A stretch of DNA of 64,000 nt from Bacteroidota bacterium (GCA_020161395.1 JAIUOE010000003.1:408801-472800); one strand, 5' to 3'. Shown: positions 1 through 9,368, counted from the first letter of the stretch. Numbers and translations are program-made. The notes: generated from the sequence alone by a model not told the origin.

Positions 1-1809
1 CGAAGTTATAAAAATATCCTTTTGCATATCGGGTGTTGCCGTCAGTTTGATATTGGCATCTATCTCACCGAGGGAATCCCCTTTTATCTTTGTATCAAGA
101 AGATTAAGATTTGCATTCAGCACCATGTCGTCGGGATTGAGACCTTTTCCCTCTGCATCGAAAGTAAAATTGATTGATGAATTTTCCATCGAATTGCCCG
201 CAAAATACTCCAGGTCAATATTCCTGAAAGTGGAACTGATCGAGTAAGACGGACTCTTAAGGTCAGACATGTCCAAATCACCTTTTATCTCACCCTGCTG
301 TGCACCCGGTAAACTGGCTGAGAGTTGAAAGCCGATTTTGCCGTTGTTTCCTTTGGTTTTTACAGTAAAACGATCAAAGAAATATTTCCCGATCGTTGAC
401 TGATCACCGTCAAAATCAAGTTCGAACTCGGCATTTTCAGGATTGAAACCATGACCTCTGGCTCTTATTTTCGATGTAAGATTAAAAGGCAGGTTCACAT
501 ATTTGCTTATGTCAAGTTTTTCTGTTCTCGCATCCACTTCATAGTAAGGTGCCGCTTTCGAGAAGTCGAATTTATAACTGCCACTGATATTTCCTGCAGG
601 CGATCTGAGCCCCATGCCACCCGAAAATGTAAGAGGTGATCCGATGAACCCGAGACTGTCGATCTGAATTGAAGGAAAATCGAGATATTTTTGGAGCTGC
701 AATGAAGGCATTAATGTGTGTATATCACCAGGTGTTAGCACTGAATTTTTTATACTCGCAGTCATTCTTAATTTGTCAAAATCCATCAAATTAAGAAGCG
801 TCCCGGTTAACGACAGGTCGGTTTTCAAAGTCTTAAGTTTTAGCTTTGCAATCTTTGTATTAACCAGATCCCCGGACGCAGCCAGATCTATCTCCATCGC
901 ACCCTTCATGAAGTCGAAACCTGCGATCAAAGACGAAATGTCATCAAAATGAAACGGGGCACAAACGAGATCCATCTCGAAATTTGCTTTTTTCAGAGAA
1001 TCGGTTGTAAAATTATTAAAAACATTCAGCTCATCCGTCTTGTAGTTGAGAGTTATCTCACTTTTCCTGGTGACTACTTTAAGATCACCGACATTTATGC
1101 TCCTGCCGGCAAGTTTCAATTCCCCCGACAACGATATTTCAGGTGTATTCAATAAATTGGGCTCAAGATGGAATTTTTTGATCTTTACATCGTATCCGTT
1201 TTTCGCAATATCCACACTTAAATCGTCCAATTTTATATCGATGTTCAGTAGTCTTAAATCATCGTAATTGAGAGAAGTGTATTCCTCTGTTGAAGAAAGT
1301 TTGTCCCACTTTCGATATAAAATTGAGGAGTTGGTCAACTCTATTGTGCCGGCTTTAATAACAAAAGGAAATGGCTTTGAAACGGTATCGATCTCTTTTT
1401 TTTCGGAAGGTTTGGGGAGTATCTTCACAAGATTCAATACACCGTTCGAATCAACTACAAGATTTGCGTGAAGCCCGTCTATCGCCAATTTATCGGCATT
1501 TAATCTGTCGCTCAAAAATTCCAGCAGTTTGGGATACACTTCCAATCGCTTTATGAAAAGTATTTCCGTATTGGCGGAATCTGCAATCCTGATATCATTT
1601 ATCATCAGTGAGGTGACAATTGTTCCTTCTATTGTGCCTATAGTGATTTTCCCGCGGAAAGTTTCGTTGAGGATGGTTGTAACTTTATCTTTAACGATGG
1701 AACGGAACAAGGATGTCTGCGAGAAAACCAGAATTGCGGTCACCAGCATCAACAGGAAGTAGAGTGTACCTCTTGTATATTTAAGGATGTATGCCGGTAT
1801 TCGCTTCAT
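1..1809 (-). CDS. TamB/AsmA-like envelope protein, N-terminal part (cut by window edge)
   Basis: The minus strand reads open from an ATG at 1809 to the window edge, about 603 codons. The protein starts with basic residues and a single hydrophobic segment (about residues 15-35, YFLLMLVTAILVF), then a long stretch of beta-strand-rich sequence with phrases such as GKITIGTIEGTIVTSLMINDI that are typical of AsmA/TamB proteins, which span the periplasm and move lipids or help insert outer membrane proteins. The start lies 4 bases after the rfaE2 stop, so it is the last visible gene of the lipid A/heptose block, which fits an envelope role. The C-terminal DUF490 domain that would separate TamB from other AsmA-like proteins is outside the window, so the exact subfamily is open. 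Confidence 0.75.
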   Translation of the reverse strand, partial: MKRIPAYILKYTRGTLYFLLMLVTAILVFSQTSLFRSIVKDKVTTILNETFRGKITIGTIEGTIVTSLMINDIRIADSANTEILFIKRLEVYPKLLEFLSDRLNADKLAIDGLHANLVVDSNGVLNLVKILPKPSEKKEIDTVSKPFPFVIKAGTIELTNSSILYRKWDKLSSTEEYTSLNYDDLRLLNIDIKLDDLSVDIAKNGYDVKIKKFHLEPNLLNTPEISLSGELKLAGRSINVGDLKVVTRKSEITLNYKTDELNVFNNFTTDSLKKANFEMDLVCAPFHFDDISSLIAGFDFMKGAMEIDLAASGDLVNTKIAKLKLKTLKTDLSLTGTLLNLMDFDKLRMTASIKNSVLTPGDIHTLMPSLQLQKYLDFPSIQIDSLGFIGSPLTFSGGMGLRSPAGNISGSYKFDFSKAAPYYEVDARTEKLDISKYVNLPFNLTSKIRARGHGFNPENAEFELDFDGDQSTIGKYFFDRFTVKTKGNNGKIGFQLSASLPGAQQGEIKGDLDMSDLKSPSYSISSTFRNIDLEYFAGNSMENSSINFTFDAEGKGLNPDDMVLNANLNLLDTKIKGDSLGEIDANIKLTATPDMQKDIFITS

Positions 1810-1813
1810 GCTT

Positions 1814-2293
1814 TTATCCGCCGTATTTCTGCAGTATCAATTCGATTATACTCGTTGTTGAACGGGATGTGACAAAAGGAATGTTGGTGGTTACTCCCCC
1901 GTTTGCTTCAACTATGTCCTTGCCCACAATGTTGTCGAGAGACCAGTCACCCCCTTTTACAAGTATATCAGGCACCAGAGTTTTGATCAACTCAAACGGA
2001 GTATCTTCATTAAATATTGTTACAAAATCGACAGGTTTCAGATTTGCCATTGCAAATGCTCTTTCATCCTGAGGAAGCAGGGGTCTTTTGTCCCCTTTTA
2101 TTCTTCTCATCGACTCATCTGAATTCAGACCAACAACGAGAATATCGCCCAAAGCTTTCGCTTTTGTTAAATAATCGATATGTCCTTTGTGAATCAGATC
2201 AAAACAGCCGTTCGTGAAAACAACTTTCTTACCCGTCTTCCGAAATTCATTACGAAGTGCTGAGAGTTCGTCCCAGTTGTATAAATATTTCAT
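1814..2293 (-). CDS. rfaE2: D-glycero-beta-D-manno-heptose 1-phosphate adenylyltransferase
   Basis: Transfers AMP from ATP to heptose 1-phosphate to make ADP-heptose for the LPS inner core; cytoplasmic. The 159-residue protein is a single nucleotidyltransferase domain. The TNGCFDLIHKGH motif (residues 27-38) carries the HxGH signature of cytidylyltransferase-fold enzymes, and VVGLNSDESMRRIKG and DILVKGGDW follow as in the C-terminal half of E. coli HldE. Here kinase and adenylyltransferase are separate genes that overlap by 4 bases (ATGA), suggesting translational coupling and a 1:1 supply of the two activities. The isomerase (gmhA) and phosphatase (gmhB) steps are not in the window. Confidence 0.95.
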   Translation of the reverse strand: MKYLYNWDELSALRNEFRKTGKKVVFTNGCFDLIHKGHIDYLTKAKALGDILVVGLNSDESMRRIKGDKRPLLPQDERAFAMANLKPVDFVTIFNEDTPFELIKTLVPDILVKGGDWSLDNIVGKDIVEANGGVTTNIPFVTSRSTTSIIELILQKYGG

Positions 2294-3285
2294 CGTCTCC
2301 CCTCAATGATGGTTTCGAACAGGTTATCTATTTCGACAGGCACAATACCGACCTCTTCACAGACGATACCTGCAGCATAATTTGCTATAAAACATGCTTC
2401 ATAAATATCCGCTCCGGCACTTAATGCGAGGGTAAGAGTTGAGATTACCGTATCACCTGCACCCGAAACATCCGCAACTTTCCGTGCTTTAGTGGGCATC
2501 ATTTTTGGTTCGTTCTTTTTGTTAAACACAGCTATACCATCTTCTCCCAGCGTCAGGAGGATGTTTTCAGCTTCAAGTTTCTCCAGGAGAATCTCTCCTG
2601 CTTTCAGAGCATCATTTATCGTTTTGATTCTGAACCCCAGAATGTCACTTGCTTCTTTCCGGTTTGGTTTGAAAACAGTAACCCCCTTGTACATAAAAAA
2701 GTTATGAAATTTGGGATCAACTGTAACCAGTTTCCGCCTGTTATTACAGAGTTCAATCACTCTACTGATCAGGGAAGCTGTAAGGACACCTTTGTTGTAG
2801 TCCTGAAGAATGACTGCATCAATCTGATCAATATTGTTTTCCAACAGATTAAAGAGACGGTTCTCAGTCTCCTCACCTATATCGTCCTTGCTCTCACTGT
2901 CGATTCTTACAACATGCTGTGACCCGGCTATCACTCTTGTCTTCAATGTAGTGGGTCTTTGTGTGTCCACAACCAGCCCGCCTGACTTAATGTTCAGTCC
3001 CGAGAGAAGGCTCTTAAATATCCCTCCGGCGCGGTCATCTCCGATTATTCCGAGAGGAAAAGGCTCTGCATTCAGATGAAGAATGTTGTTAGCACAGTTG
3101 GCAGCTCCACCAAATCTGTAAAATTCGTTCTCCACATCAACAACAGGCACCGGTGCTTCAGGTGAAATTCTCTTCGCACCGCCCATAATGTATCCATCGA
3201 GCATCATATCGCCAATAATGGCGATTTTCCTCCCCGAAAAGGAGTTTTTTAATTGAATTAATCTTTCGTTTTCTACCTTAATCAT
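2290..3285 (-). CDS. rfaE1: D-glycero-beta-D-manno-heptose-7-phosphate kinase
   Basis: Phosphorylates heptose 7-phosphate at C1, the step before RfaE2 in ADP-heptose synthesis. The 331-residue protein is a PfkB/ribokinase-family kinase: FGGAANCANNILHL near the N-terminus is the sugar-binding signature, and DVSGAGDTVISTL near residue 270 is the C-terminal PfkB signature with the catalytic Asp of GAGD. The length matches the N-terminal half of fused HldE, so this is the split form. It starts 23 bases after the propeller gene and its stop overlaps the rfaE2 start. Confidence 0.95.
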   Translation of the reverse strand: MIKVENERLIQLKNSFSGRKIAIIGDMMLDGYIMGGAKRISPEAPVPVVDVENEFYRFGGAANCANNILHLNAEPFPLGIIGDDRAGGIFKSLLSGLNIKSGGLVVDTQRPTTLKTRVIAGSQHVVRIDSESKDDIGEETENRLFNLLENNIDQIDAVILQDYNKGVLTASLISRVIELCNNRRKLVTVDPKFHNFFMYKGVTVFKPNRKEASDILGFRIKTINDALKAGEILLEKLEAENILLTLGEDGIAVFNKKNEPKMMPTKARKVADVSGAGDTVISTLTLALSAGADIYEACFIANYAAGIVCEEVGIVPVEIDNLFETIIEGRR

Positions 3286-3308
3286 TCTCTGGTCTCTAAA
3301 TCAAATTT

Positions 3309-4430
3309 TTATTTTTTATTCCCCTTTTTTGCAACACCACCCCAGGTACCGAGAGGGTTACTCAGATCTATCCTCCACAGTCCGTTCTCGGAAGCCAGCC
3401 AGATGTACCGTTTATCGAATTCCATCGCAAAAAAGCTGTTTGCCGGGATATTAAGATCGCCGGGATTGCTCGAGATTATTTTGGTACTGTTTCTGTCGAT
3501 TATCGTGATTCCTCTACCGTACTCTTTTTTGATATCAGTATCGAACTCATATACCGCCGCCCAGATTGTGTTCCCGACTTTAATCATCGAATAGACACCA
3601 TTTCCGGGCAAGCCTGAACGGTTGTCAAGTTTGTCCCATTTCGCCATCCGGTTAAATCGGTAAATACCGCCAACATTAAAATCGGGCATTTCGGGAGACC
3701 GGAAATCCTGATTCCCAAACCAGATAAACTCCTTGTCGAAGAGGATTGAATTGACAGAAACCCTCATTCCTTCTGAGCGGAAGGCTCCGTCTTTATTCGA
3801 GATGAATTCACATTTACCTGTCTCAAATTCACCATCAGCTTTGTCGAATTTATAGAGTCCACCTTCGGTCACAATCCAGACATACCTGTCATTTTCGATG
3901 AAAAAGCGTTTTACATTGTTTGTGGCAGTCTCACTACCTCTGGCGAGATTGAAGTCTTCGTACTTTTGTCTCTTGACATTGAGTATCGAGAGGTTAATAA
4001 ATCTCCCTATCCACAAAAGTCCTGTTGATTTGTCATATTTCAAACCTCTAATCCAGTTGCCGTATTCGCCACCTTCGGCAAATTTTCTCTTCTTCCATGA
4101 GTCTTTTTTCTTGTCATAGATGAGGAGTCCATCGCTGGTTCCTGCCCAGACAAAATCCTCATTCGCCTCAATGCAGTCGATAAGGCGGTCTTTAACTCCT
4201 TTTTCACCGTCTGCCATTGAAATCAACTGATTCGATGAAGCTTCATACCTGAAAATTCCATTTCCGTATGTCGCGAGCCAGAAGTCATTACCATCTCTCA
4301 CGAAAGCCGTAACTTTGGCACCACCGGCAATCTGAAAGAAATCAGGAGGGGAAGCAAGAACCGTCAGGCTCACTAATAATAAAACCGTTAAAATTCTTTT
4401 AATCTGCACCTTGTTAATAACTCTCCGCAT
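3309..4430 (-). CDS. Secreted beta-propeller protein with two-component-regulator-type repeats
   Basis: The 373-residue protein has a hydrophobic signal segment after a basic start (residues about 12-27, RILTVLLLVSLTVLAS) and then repeats of the form DFWLATYGNGIFRYE, DFVWAGTSDGLLIYD, GLLWIGRFINLSIL, YVWIVTEGGLYKFD and YIWLASENGLWRID. These are Reg_prop-type blades as found in sensor domains of Bacteroidota hybrid kinases, but no kinase or transmembrane domain follows, so it is probably a periplasmic or surface propeller. Its ATG lies inside panB and overlaps the panB stop by 17 bases. It sits between panB and rfaE1 in the same transcription direction. Ligand and function are unknown. Confidence 0.7.
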   Translation of the reverse strand: MRRVINKVQIKRILTVLLLVSLTVLASPPDFFQIAGGAKVTAFVRDGNDFWLATYGNGIFRYEASSNQLISMADGEKGVKDRLIDCIEANEDFVWAGTSDGLLIYDKKKDSWKKRKFAEGGEYGNWIRGLKYDKSTGLLWIGRFINLSILNVKRQKYEDFNLARGSETATNNVKRFFIENDRYVWIVTEGGLYKFDKADGEFETGKCEFISNKDGAFRSEGMRVSVNSILFDKEFIWFGNQDFRSPEMPDFNVGGIYRFNRMAKWDKLDNRSGLPGNGVYSMIKVGNTIWAAVYEFDTDIKKEYGRGITIIDRNSTKIISSNPGDLNIPANSFFAMEFDKRYIWLASENGLWRIDLSNPLGTWGGVAKKGNKK

Positions 4431-5229
4431 CTGTTGGGAAATGACTCTCTCTTACATCCTCGATGTAGTTCTTGAACGCACCATTGAGGACATCCGCGAG
4501 ATTTGCGTAATATCGGAGGAATTTGGGGTGGAACTCCTTGTTGAGCCCAAGCATGTCGGGTGTTACAAGTATCTGCCCGTCGCAGTAAGGACCGGCACCA
4601 ATTCCAATCGTGGGTATGGAAACACTTTCAGTCACTTTTTTGGCAAGTACTTTGGGTATTTTTTCGAGAACGATTGAAAAAGCTCCGGCTTCTTCCAAAA
4701 TTTTGGCATCCGATAGAATTTCAGCAGCTTCCTCTTCCTCGGTTCCTCTTTGTTTATAGCTTCCGAACTTGTGAATGCTTTGAGGTGTAAGCCCGAGATG
4801 CCCCATTACGGGGATGCCATTCTCGGTAATTTTCCTGATTGTTTCTGCTACCCTTTTCCCGCCCTCAATTTTTACACCGCCAGCCGGAGTTTCCTTAAGA
4901 ATTCTACCTGCATTCCTGAATGCCTCATCCACGCTCAACTGGTATGACATAAAAGGCATATCGCAAATAAGCATCGACCGCGTGATCCCTTTTGCAACAG
5001 CTTTAGTGTGATATATCATCTCATCCATCGTTACTGGAAGTGTAGTCTCATTCCCCTGAAAAACATTCCCAAGAGAATCACCGACGAGAATCAGATCGAT
5101 TCCCGCCTCATCGAGAAGCTTTGCTGTTATAAAATCATATGCAGTAAGAGCAGCTATCTTTTTATTTTCCTTTTTCATCAGACTGAGTGTCTTTGTGGAA
5201 ACCCGCTGAAATTTTCCAAATGTGCTCAT
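4414..5229 (-). CDS. panB: 3-methyl-2-oxobutanoate hydroxymethyltransferase
   Basis: Adds a hydroxymethyl group from methylene-tetrahydrofolate to 2-oxoisovalerate to give ketopantoate, the first committed step of pantothenate/CoA synthesis. The 271-residue length is normal. Family motifs are present: LILVGDSLGNV (metal-binding Asp region), TTLPVTMDEMIYHTKAV, GGVKIEGG, and GHLGLTPQSIH. No panC or panD is in the window, so the gene is separated from the rest of its pathway and placed in a lipid A/LPS block. It lies 8 bases after the octanoyltransferase-like gene. Confidence 0.95.
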   Translation of the reverse strand: MSTFGKFQRVSTKTLSLMKKENKKIAALTAYDFITAKLLDEAGIDLILVGDSLGNVFQGNETTLPVTMDEMIYHTKAVAKGITRSMLICDMPFMSYQLSVDEAFRNAGRILKETPAGGVKIEGGKRVAETIRKITENGIPVMGHLGLTPQSIHKFGSYKQRGTEEEEAAEILSDAKILEEAGAFSIVLEKIPKVLAKKVTESVSIPTIGIGAGPYCDGQILVTPDMLGLNKEFHPKFLRYYANLADVLNGAFKNYIEDVRESHFPTDAESY

Positions 5230-5237
5230 GTAGTCTC

Positions 5238-5990
5238 TTAAACTTTCTTTTCAATTACCAATTCTTCAAAATCGATGGAAAATCTGTCTCGAAAACCTTG
5301 TATTATCGAGAACTTCAACTTTTCCATATCCACTTCTTCACCTGTGATACTTTTGATATCCGAAGTTTTTTCGTTCAAAAGCATCTTCAGATTCTCCTTT
5401 TCAAACAGATCGATATTAAGATAATCAACTATCTTTTTATGAAAACTTCCTGTATTTATCGATCCGTGCTGAAGGATTACATCACCGGTTTTTCGTTGTG
5501 CACTTCCTATCAGTTTCCTGCCATCCATTTTTACTTCAGATTTGGAAGGGACAGAGAAGCAGGCAGCACTCTCAGACGAGCGGTAGTGCTCCTTAAAATT
5601 TACTTCTTCACTTGAGAGCCCGGCTCCCCCGAGTCTTTGATCATACTCTGCTAGACCGAAAAGAAGTGCCTCGTTTATCGCATTGTAGGCGTCCTTCGGA
5701 GAGATATTCAGTTTGTTCAATATAACTGAATAAGTCAACTCTTCCGAATGAAAAACAGCCCTCCCCCCCGTGGGCCTTCGAACCCAGTCATACCCGTCAC
5801 GGTGGAGTGCTTCTTTATTTAGACTCTCCTCAGACTGATTTGCCCCGAGGGAAATGCAATACGGATTCCATTCGTACAACCGGAGACACATCGAACCTTC
5901 CTTGCTCCCGGAGGCAAGTTGAACATCAAAGTCCATATTGAACCTTCCGGGCGAGGCAACGGTATCTATGTAATATCCTTTTACAGACAT
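5238..5990 (-). CDS. Lipoyl/octanoyl transferase family protein (LipM/LplA-like)
   Basis: Member of the biotin/lipoate protein ligase fold family (BPL_LplA_LipB), which attaches octanoyl or lipoyl groups to lipoyl domains of 2-oxoacid dehydrogenases and GcvH. RRPTGGRAVFHSEELTYS is the substrate-binding signature, and a Cys in SAACFSVPS followed by GRKLIGSAQRK matches the arrangement in LipM octanoyltransferases, where that Cys carries the acyl group; the Lys is also present in LplA ligases. The ATG at 5990 was preferred to the in-frame GTG at 5999. The protein is 250 residues, shorter than two-domain LplA, which favours LipM. Choice between transferase and ligase is inference. Confidence 0.8.
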   Translation of the reverse strand: MSVKGYYIDTVASPGRFNMDFDVQLASGSKEGSMCLRLYEWNPYCISLGANQSEESLNKEALHRDGYDWVRRPTGGRAVFHSEELTYSVILNKLNISPKDAYNAINEALLFGLAEYDQRLGGAGLSSEEVNFKEHYRSSESAACFSVPSKSEVKMDGRKLIGSAQRKTGDVILQHGSINTGSFHKKIVDYLNIDLFEKENLKMLLNEKTSDIKSITGEEVDMEKLKFSIIQGFRDRFSIDFEELVIEKKV

Positions 5991-6006
5991 GCGATTCACA
6001 AGCTGA

Positions 6007-6780
6007 TTATCTGATCAATCCCCTTGTGCTGCGGGAGATAAAATCAAGAATTTCTGCAGCAAATTTGTCGTCCGCAAACTTCTGGTTTATCTGTTCCTTC
6101 GCCTGAGTAAGATTCAGATGCGACTGATAAATCAGTTCATAAATCTTTTTTATTCTCATTATTTCGTCATTCGTAAAGCCGCGTCTTCTGAGTCCGATCA
6201 GATTGAGTCCTTCGTATTTGAGGGGCTCATGTCCGGCAAGAATATATGGCGGAACATCCTGCACAACTCTGAATCCGCCTCCGATCATACAATGTTTACC
6301 AATTTTGCAGAATTGATGAACGGGTGTGCAACCGCCAATAATTGTATAATCCTCAATGGTTGCGTGACCGCCGACCTGAACAGTGTTTGCAAGAATAACA
6401 TTATTGCCGATTCTGCAATCGTGAGCAACATGAGAGTAAGCCATCAGCAAACAGTTTTCACCGATTGAGGTCAGGCGTGTCTCTACTGTACCCCGGTGAA
6501 GCGTAACAAATTCATGTATTGTGGTACCACTTCCTACTACGGTATGCGACTCTTCGCCGGCATACTTCAAATCCTGTGGGGCATGTGAAATTGATGCACC
6601 CTGATAAATGGTGACATTCGAACCGATTCTCGCTCCATTGTAGAGACATGCATGGGGACCGATTTTTGAATTTTCACCAATCTCGACATCTGCTTCAATA
6701 AATGCGAAAGGACCGATTACGACACCCTCGCCTATTCTGGCTTTCGGATCGACGACTGCGGTTTTATGTATCTCAGGCAT
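6007..6780 (-). CDS. lpxA: Acyl-ACP--UDP-N-acetylglucosamine O-acyltransferase
   Basis: First step of lipid A synthesis: moves a 3-hydroxyacyl chain from ACP to UDP-GlcNAc. The 257-residue protein shows left-handed beta-helix hexapeptide repeats (IGEGVVIGPFAFIEADVEIGENSKIGP) and the MAYSHVAHDCRIGNN segment, with His120 matching the catalytic His of E. coli LpxA. The C-terminal helical part (about residue 195 on) includes GLNLIGLRRRGF, typical of the family. The ATG overlaps the lpxC-fabZ stop by 8 bases. Confidence 0.97.
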   Translation of the reverse strand: MPEIHKTAVVDPKARIGEGVVIGPFAFIEADVEIGENSKIGPHACLYNGARIGSNVTIYQGASISHAPQDLKYAGEESHTVVGSGTTIHEFVTLHRGTVETRLTSIGENCLLMAYSHVAHDCRIGNNVILANTVQVGGHATIEDYTIIGGCTPVHQFCKIGKHCMIGGGFRVVQDVPPYILAGHEPLKYEGLNLIGLRRRGFTNDEIMRIKKIYELIYQSHLNLTQAKEQINQKFADDKFAAEILDFISRSTRGLIR

Positions 6781-8179
6781 GGCTCACCCTGTCAACTATT
6801 GCTGCCGTAAAATCAGCTTCGGCTACAAGGGCACCTTCGACAAAAATCTCACCGCGCATTATTACAAATTTTCTTCTCATTTCTTTCATCTCTACTTCAA
6901 TCCGAAGAACATCTCCGGGGATTACTGTTCTCCTGAATTTGGCATTGTTTATTTGCATAAAATAGGCGTTCTTTTCTTCAGGATTTCCGATCGAATTCAG
7001 CAGCAACAACCCGCCGGTTTGTGCCATCGCCTCAATCAACAACACTCCCGGCATTATTGGATTCCCCGGGAAGTGGCCGTTAAAAAAAGGTTCGTTTATG
7101 GAAACGCATTTCAATCCTGTGATCTTCTTCTCCATTTCCATGCTGATAATTCTGTCCACAAGAAGGAAGGGATATCTGTGCGGAAGTATCTTTGTGATAG
7201 CGTTTATATCAAAAACAATGCCCTGTTTACTGGCATGTTGATATTTCTTCACAAGTTTTTTCTGCTGATACATTTTCCGGATCATTTTAGCGAATTCCAC
7301 ATTCGCTTTGTGACCGGGTCTCGCAGCAAGAATCTGAGCCTTTATCGGAACGCCTATAAGCGCGAGATCACCAATAAGGTCGAGCAGTTTATGCCTTACC
7401 GGTTCATTTTTGAATCTGAATGACTTATTGTTAAGTATTCCGGTTTCACCCAAAACGAACTTTTCCTCGATTCCCAGCTTCTCACCAAGTTTATCGAGTT
7501 CATCCACTTCCAGATCCTTGTCCACAATCACAACAGCATTCTCGAGGTCGCCTCCCTTAATCAAACCCTGATTAGCAAGCATTTCAACTTCACTCAAAAA
7601 GCAGAAAGTACGGGAAGGGGCGAACTCACTCACGAATTCCTTCTCCAGGTCAAAAAGTCCGGAGTGCTGACTCCCGAGTGCAGGATTCTGATAGTCGACC
7701 ATCACCGTGATGCGATAATTATCGAGAGGGAGTGCCACAATATCCACTCCTCTGTCTTCTTCGTGGTAGGTAACCGTCTGATCGATTATAAGGTAATCTT
7801 TTGGGGCTTCCTGCTCTACAAATCCAGCTGCCACAAGTTTTTCGACATAGGGAAGAGAACTTCCGTCCCCGATTGGAGGTTCGATACCGTCGAGCTCTAT
7901 CTTGAGATTATCAATTTGCAGACCGTAAACGGCAGCCATCACATGCTCAACGGTGTGGACTTTTGCCTCTCCGATTCCGATGGTAGTTCCCCGGGAGATA
8001 TCCACAACATAATCCACCACAGCAGGTATTTCAGGATTTCCTCCCAAATCGGTTCTTATAAATCTTACCCCGTAATTCTCCGGAGCAGGTTTAAATGTCA
8101 TTTTGCATTCATGTCCGGTATGTATCCCGATACCGCTCATCGAAACTTCTTTTGCTATTGTGCGTTGTTTTATTAACAT
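6773..8179 (-). CDS. lpxC-fabZ: Bifunctional LpxC deacetylase / FabZ dehydratase fusion
   Basis: A 468-residue fusion. Residues 1 to about 305 are UDP-3-O-acyl-GlcNAc deacetylase, the committed step of lipid A synthesis, with zinc ligands His79 (TVEHVMAA), His263 and Asp267 (RHKLLDLIGD) and the catalytic His290 (RPGHKAN). Residues about 322-468 are 3-hydroxyacyl-ACP dehydratase, with LPHRYPFLLVDRI, active-site His369 (NGHFPGNPIMPG) and Glu383 (LIEAMAQ). This fusion is widespread in Bacteroidota and Chlorobiota and supports the taxonomic guess. It is the first gene of the envelope block; about 135 AT-rich bases separate it from rsmI and probably hold the promoter. Confidence 0.97.
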   Translation of the reverse strand: MLIKQRTIAKEVSMSGIGIHTGHECKMTFKPAPENYGVRFIRTDLGGNPEIPAVVDYVVDISRGTTIGIGEAKVHTVEHVMAAVYGLQIDNLKIELDGIEPPIGDGSSLPYVEKLVAAGFVEQEAPKDYLIIDQTVTYHEEDRGVDIVALPLDNYRITVMVDYQNPALGSQHSGLFDLEKEFVSEFAPSRTFCFLSEVEMLANQGLIKGGDLENAVVIVDKDLEVDELDKLGEKLGIEEKFVLGETGILNNKSFRFKNEPVRHKLLDLIGDLALIGVPIKAQILAARPGHKANVEFAKMIRKMYQQKKLVKKYQHASKQGIVFDINAITKILPHRYPFLLVDRIISMEMEKKITGLKCVSINEPFFNGHFPGNPIMPGVLLIEAMAQTGGLLLLNSIGNPEEKNAYFMQINNAKFRRTVIPGDVLRIEVEMKEMRRKFVIMRGEIFVEGALVAEADFTAAIVDRVSHA

Positions 8180-8314
8180 TTGTTCCTTTGGATAGAATTA
8201 TGCCAATTTGTTAAAGTGTAAAAAATAAACATAAAATTTACGCAATTATTATTAAATATTGATTAAATCTTCAAAAACTGCCTGATAGACAACCGGTTAA
8301 ATCTGCCGAAATAC

Positions 8315-8998
8315 TCATTTTTTACGGTTATCCACCATCAAAACGAACTCCCCTTTGAGGTTTTTTTTCGTCACTTCCTCGAGCAGTTTCCCCGCACTCC
8401 CTCTGATAATCCTTTCTGAAGGTTGTGTCAGATCGAATGCCAGTACGGTTTCTGCACCTCTTCCAAAATTGTCCACAATCTCTCTCGCAATATTCTTTAA
8501 TCTGTAAGGTGTCTCGAGAAAGACAATCAACTCGTTTAACCTCGTCAATCTTTTTAATTCTTTCACCCTGAGATCTTTTTTTACAGGCAACCAGCCGTAA
8601 TAATAAAACTTTTCTGCGTGAAGTGCTGACACACTGAGAGCTGTGGTAAGAGATGAGGCACCGGGTACAGGAACTGCCTCAACACCAAATGCGAGAAGAT
8701 TATCGAGCAGATGGTGCCCCGGGTCGGCAAACATAGGCGTTCCACAATCGGAGATCAAAGCCGCACTTTCGCCATTTATCAGTCTTTCCACGATCAGAGG
8801 AGTATTCTCCGCCTCGTCGTGTTCATTAAGAGTCACGAGTTCCTTCCTGATCTCCAACTTGCTTAAAAGTCGACGGGCATCTTTCAGATCTTCACAGATA
8901 ATAAAATCAACCGATTGAAGCACTTTTATCGCACGGAGGGTAATATCTTCGAAATTACCAATGGGGGTTGCGGTAACGAATAAAGTACCGGGCATCAT
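8315..8998 (-). CDS. rsmI: 16S rRNA (cytidine1402-2'-O)-methyltransferase
   Basis: Methylates the ribose of C1402 in the ribosomal P site using SAM. The 227-residue protein begins GTLFVTATPIGNFEDITLRAIKVL, the classic RsmI N-terminus of the tetrapyrrole methylase fold, with ALISDCGTPMFADPG and PVPGASSLTTALSVS following. It is slightly shorter than E. coli RsmI (286), lacking the C-terminal extension, as in many Bacteroidota. Two ATG codons stand in tandem at the start. Its start overlaps the stop of the small upstream gene by 4 bases. Confidence 0.93.
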   Translation of the reverse strand: MMPGTLFVTATPIGNFEDITLRAIKVLQSVDFIICEDLKDARRLLSKLEIRKELVTLNEHDEAENTPLIVERLINGESAALISDCGTPMFADPGHHLLDNLLAFGVEAVPVPGASSLTTALSVSALHAEKFYYYGWLPVKKDLRVKELKRLTRLNELIVFLETPYRLKNIAREIVDNFGRGAETVLAFDLTQPSERIIRGSAGKLLEEVTKKNLKGEFVLMVDNRKK

Positions 8999-9252
8999 TT
9001 GTCCTGTAAATGAGGTGGTCTGAAGCCTCTGTAGATGTCAAATTTCGGAATGTATTCAATGATATTAAATGATTTATCGCGAATGGTTCCCCCACTAGGG
9101 TAATAATAGTAGGTCTCAACCTCACCTGTTTCCATCGTGGCAGGTCTTCCATTCATCGTATAGAATTGAAGCCTGTAAAATCCGCCTTCATATTGCGAAT
9201 TTGTGAGTTGTATCAAAAAGTTTTCTTCAGAAAATACTAAATTATCGCTCAT
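8995..9252 (-). CDS. Small hypothetical protein upstream of rsmI
   Basis: An 85-residue protein with ATG at 9252 (a TTG one codon earlier is also possible). It has no signal peptide or membrane segment. It is rich in aromatic residues (ETYYYYPSGG, GGFYRLQFYTMNGRPA) and predicted to be mostly beta strand. The 4-base overlap with rsmI supports it as a translated gene and suggests coupling. I do not recognise the family and assign no function. Confidence 0.6.
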   Translation of the reverse strand: MSDNLVFSEENFLIQLTNSQYEGGFYRLQFYTMNGRPATMETGEVETYYYYPSGGTIRDKSFNIIEYIPKFDIYRGFRPPHLQDK

Positions 9253-9368
9253 CAATTTTTTCTTTAATTAATTGAATTTTATGATTATTTTAGTGCAAAG
9301 ATACTAATGAATTATTGTATCACCACACATTTTGTCCATTCACCTTTTATATATATCATTTAAATTAA

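Noticed and set aside
6779..7423. A 214-codon open frame opposite lpxC-fabZ
   Set aside because: It is the antisense of a well-conserved gene and its translation resembles no protein family.
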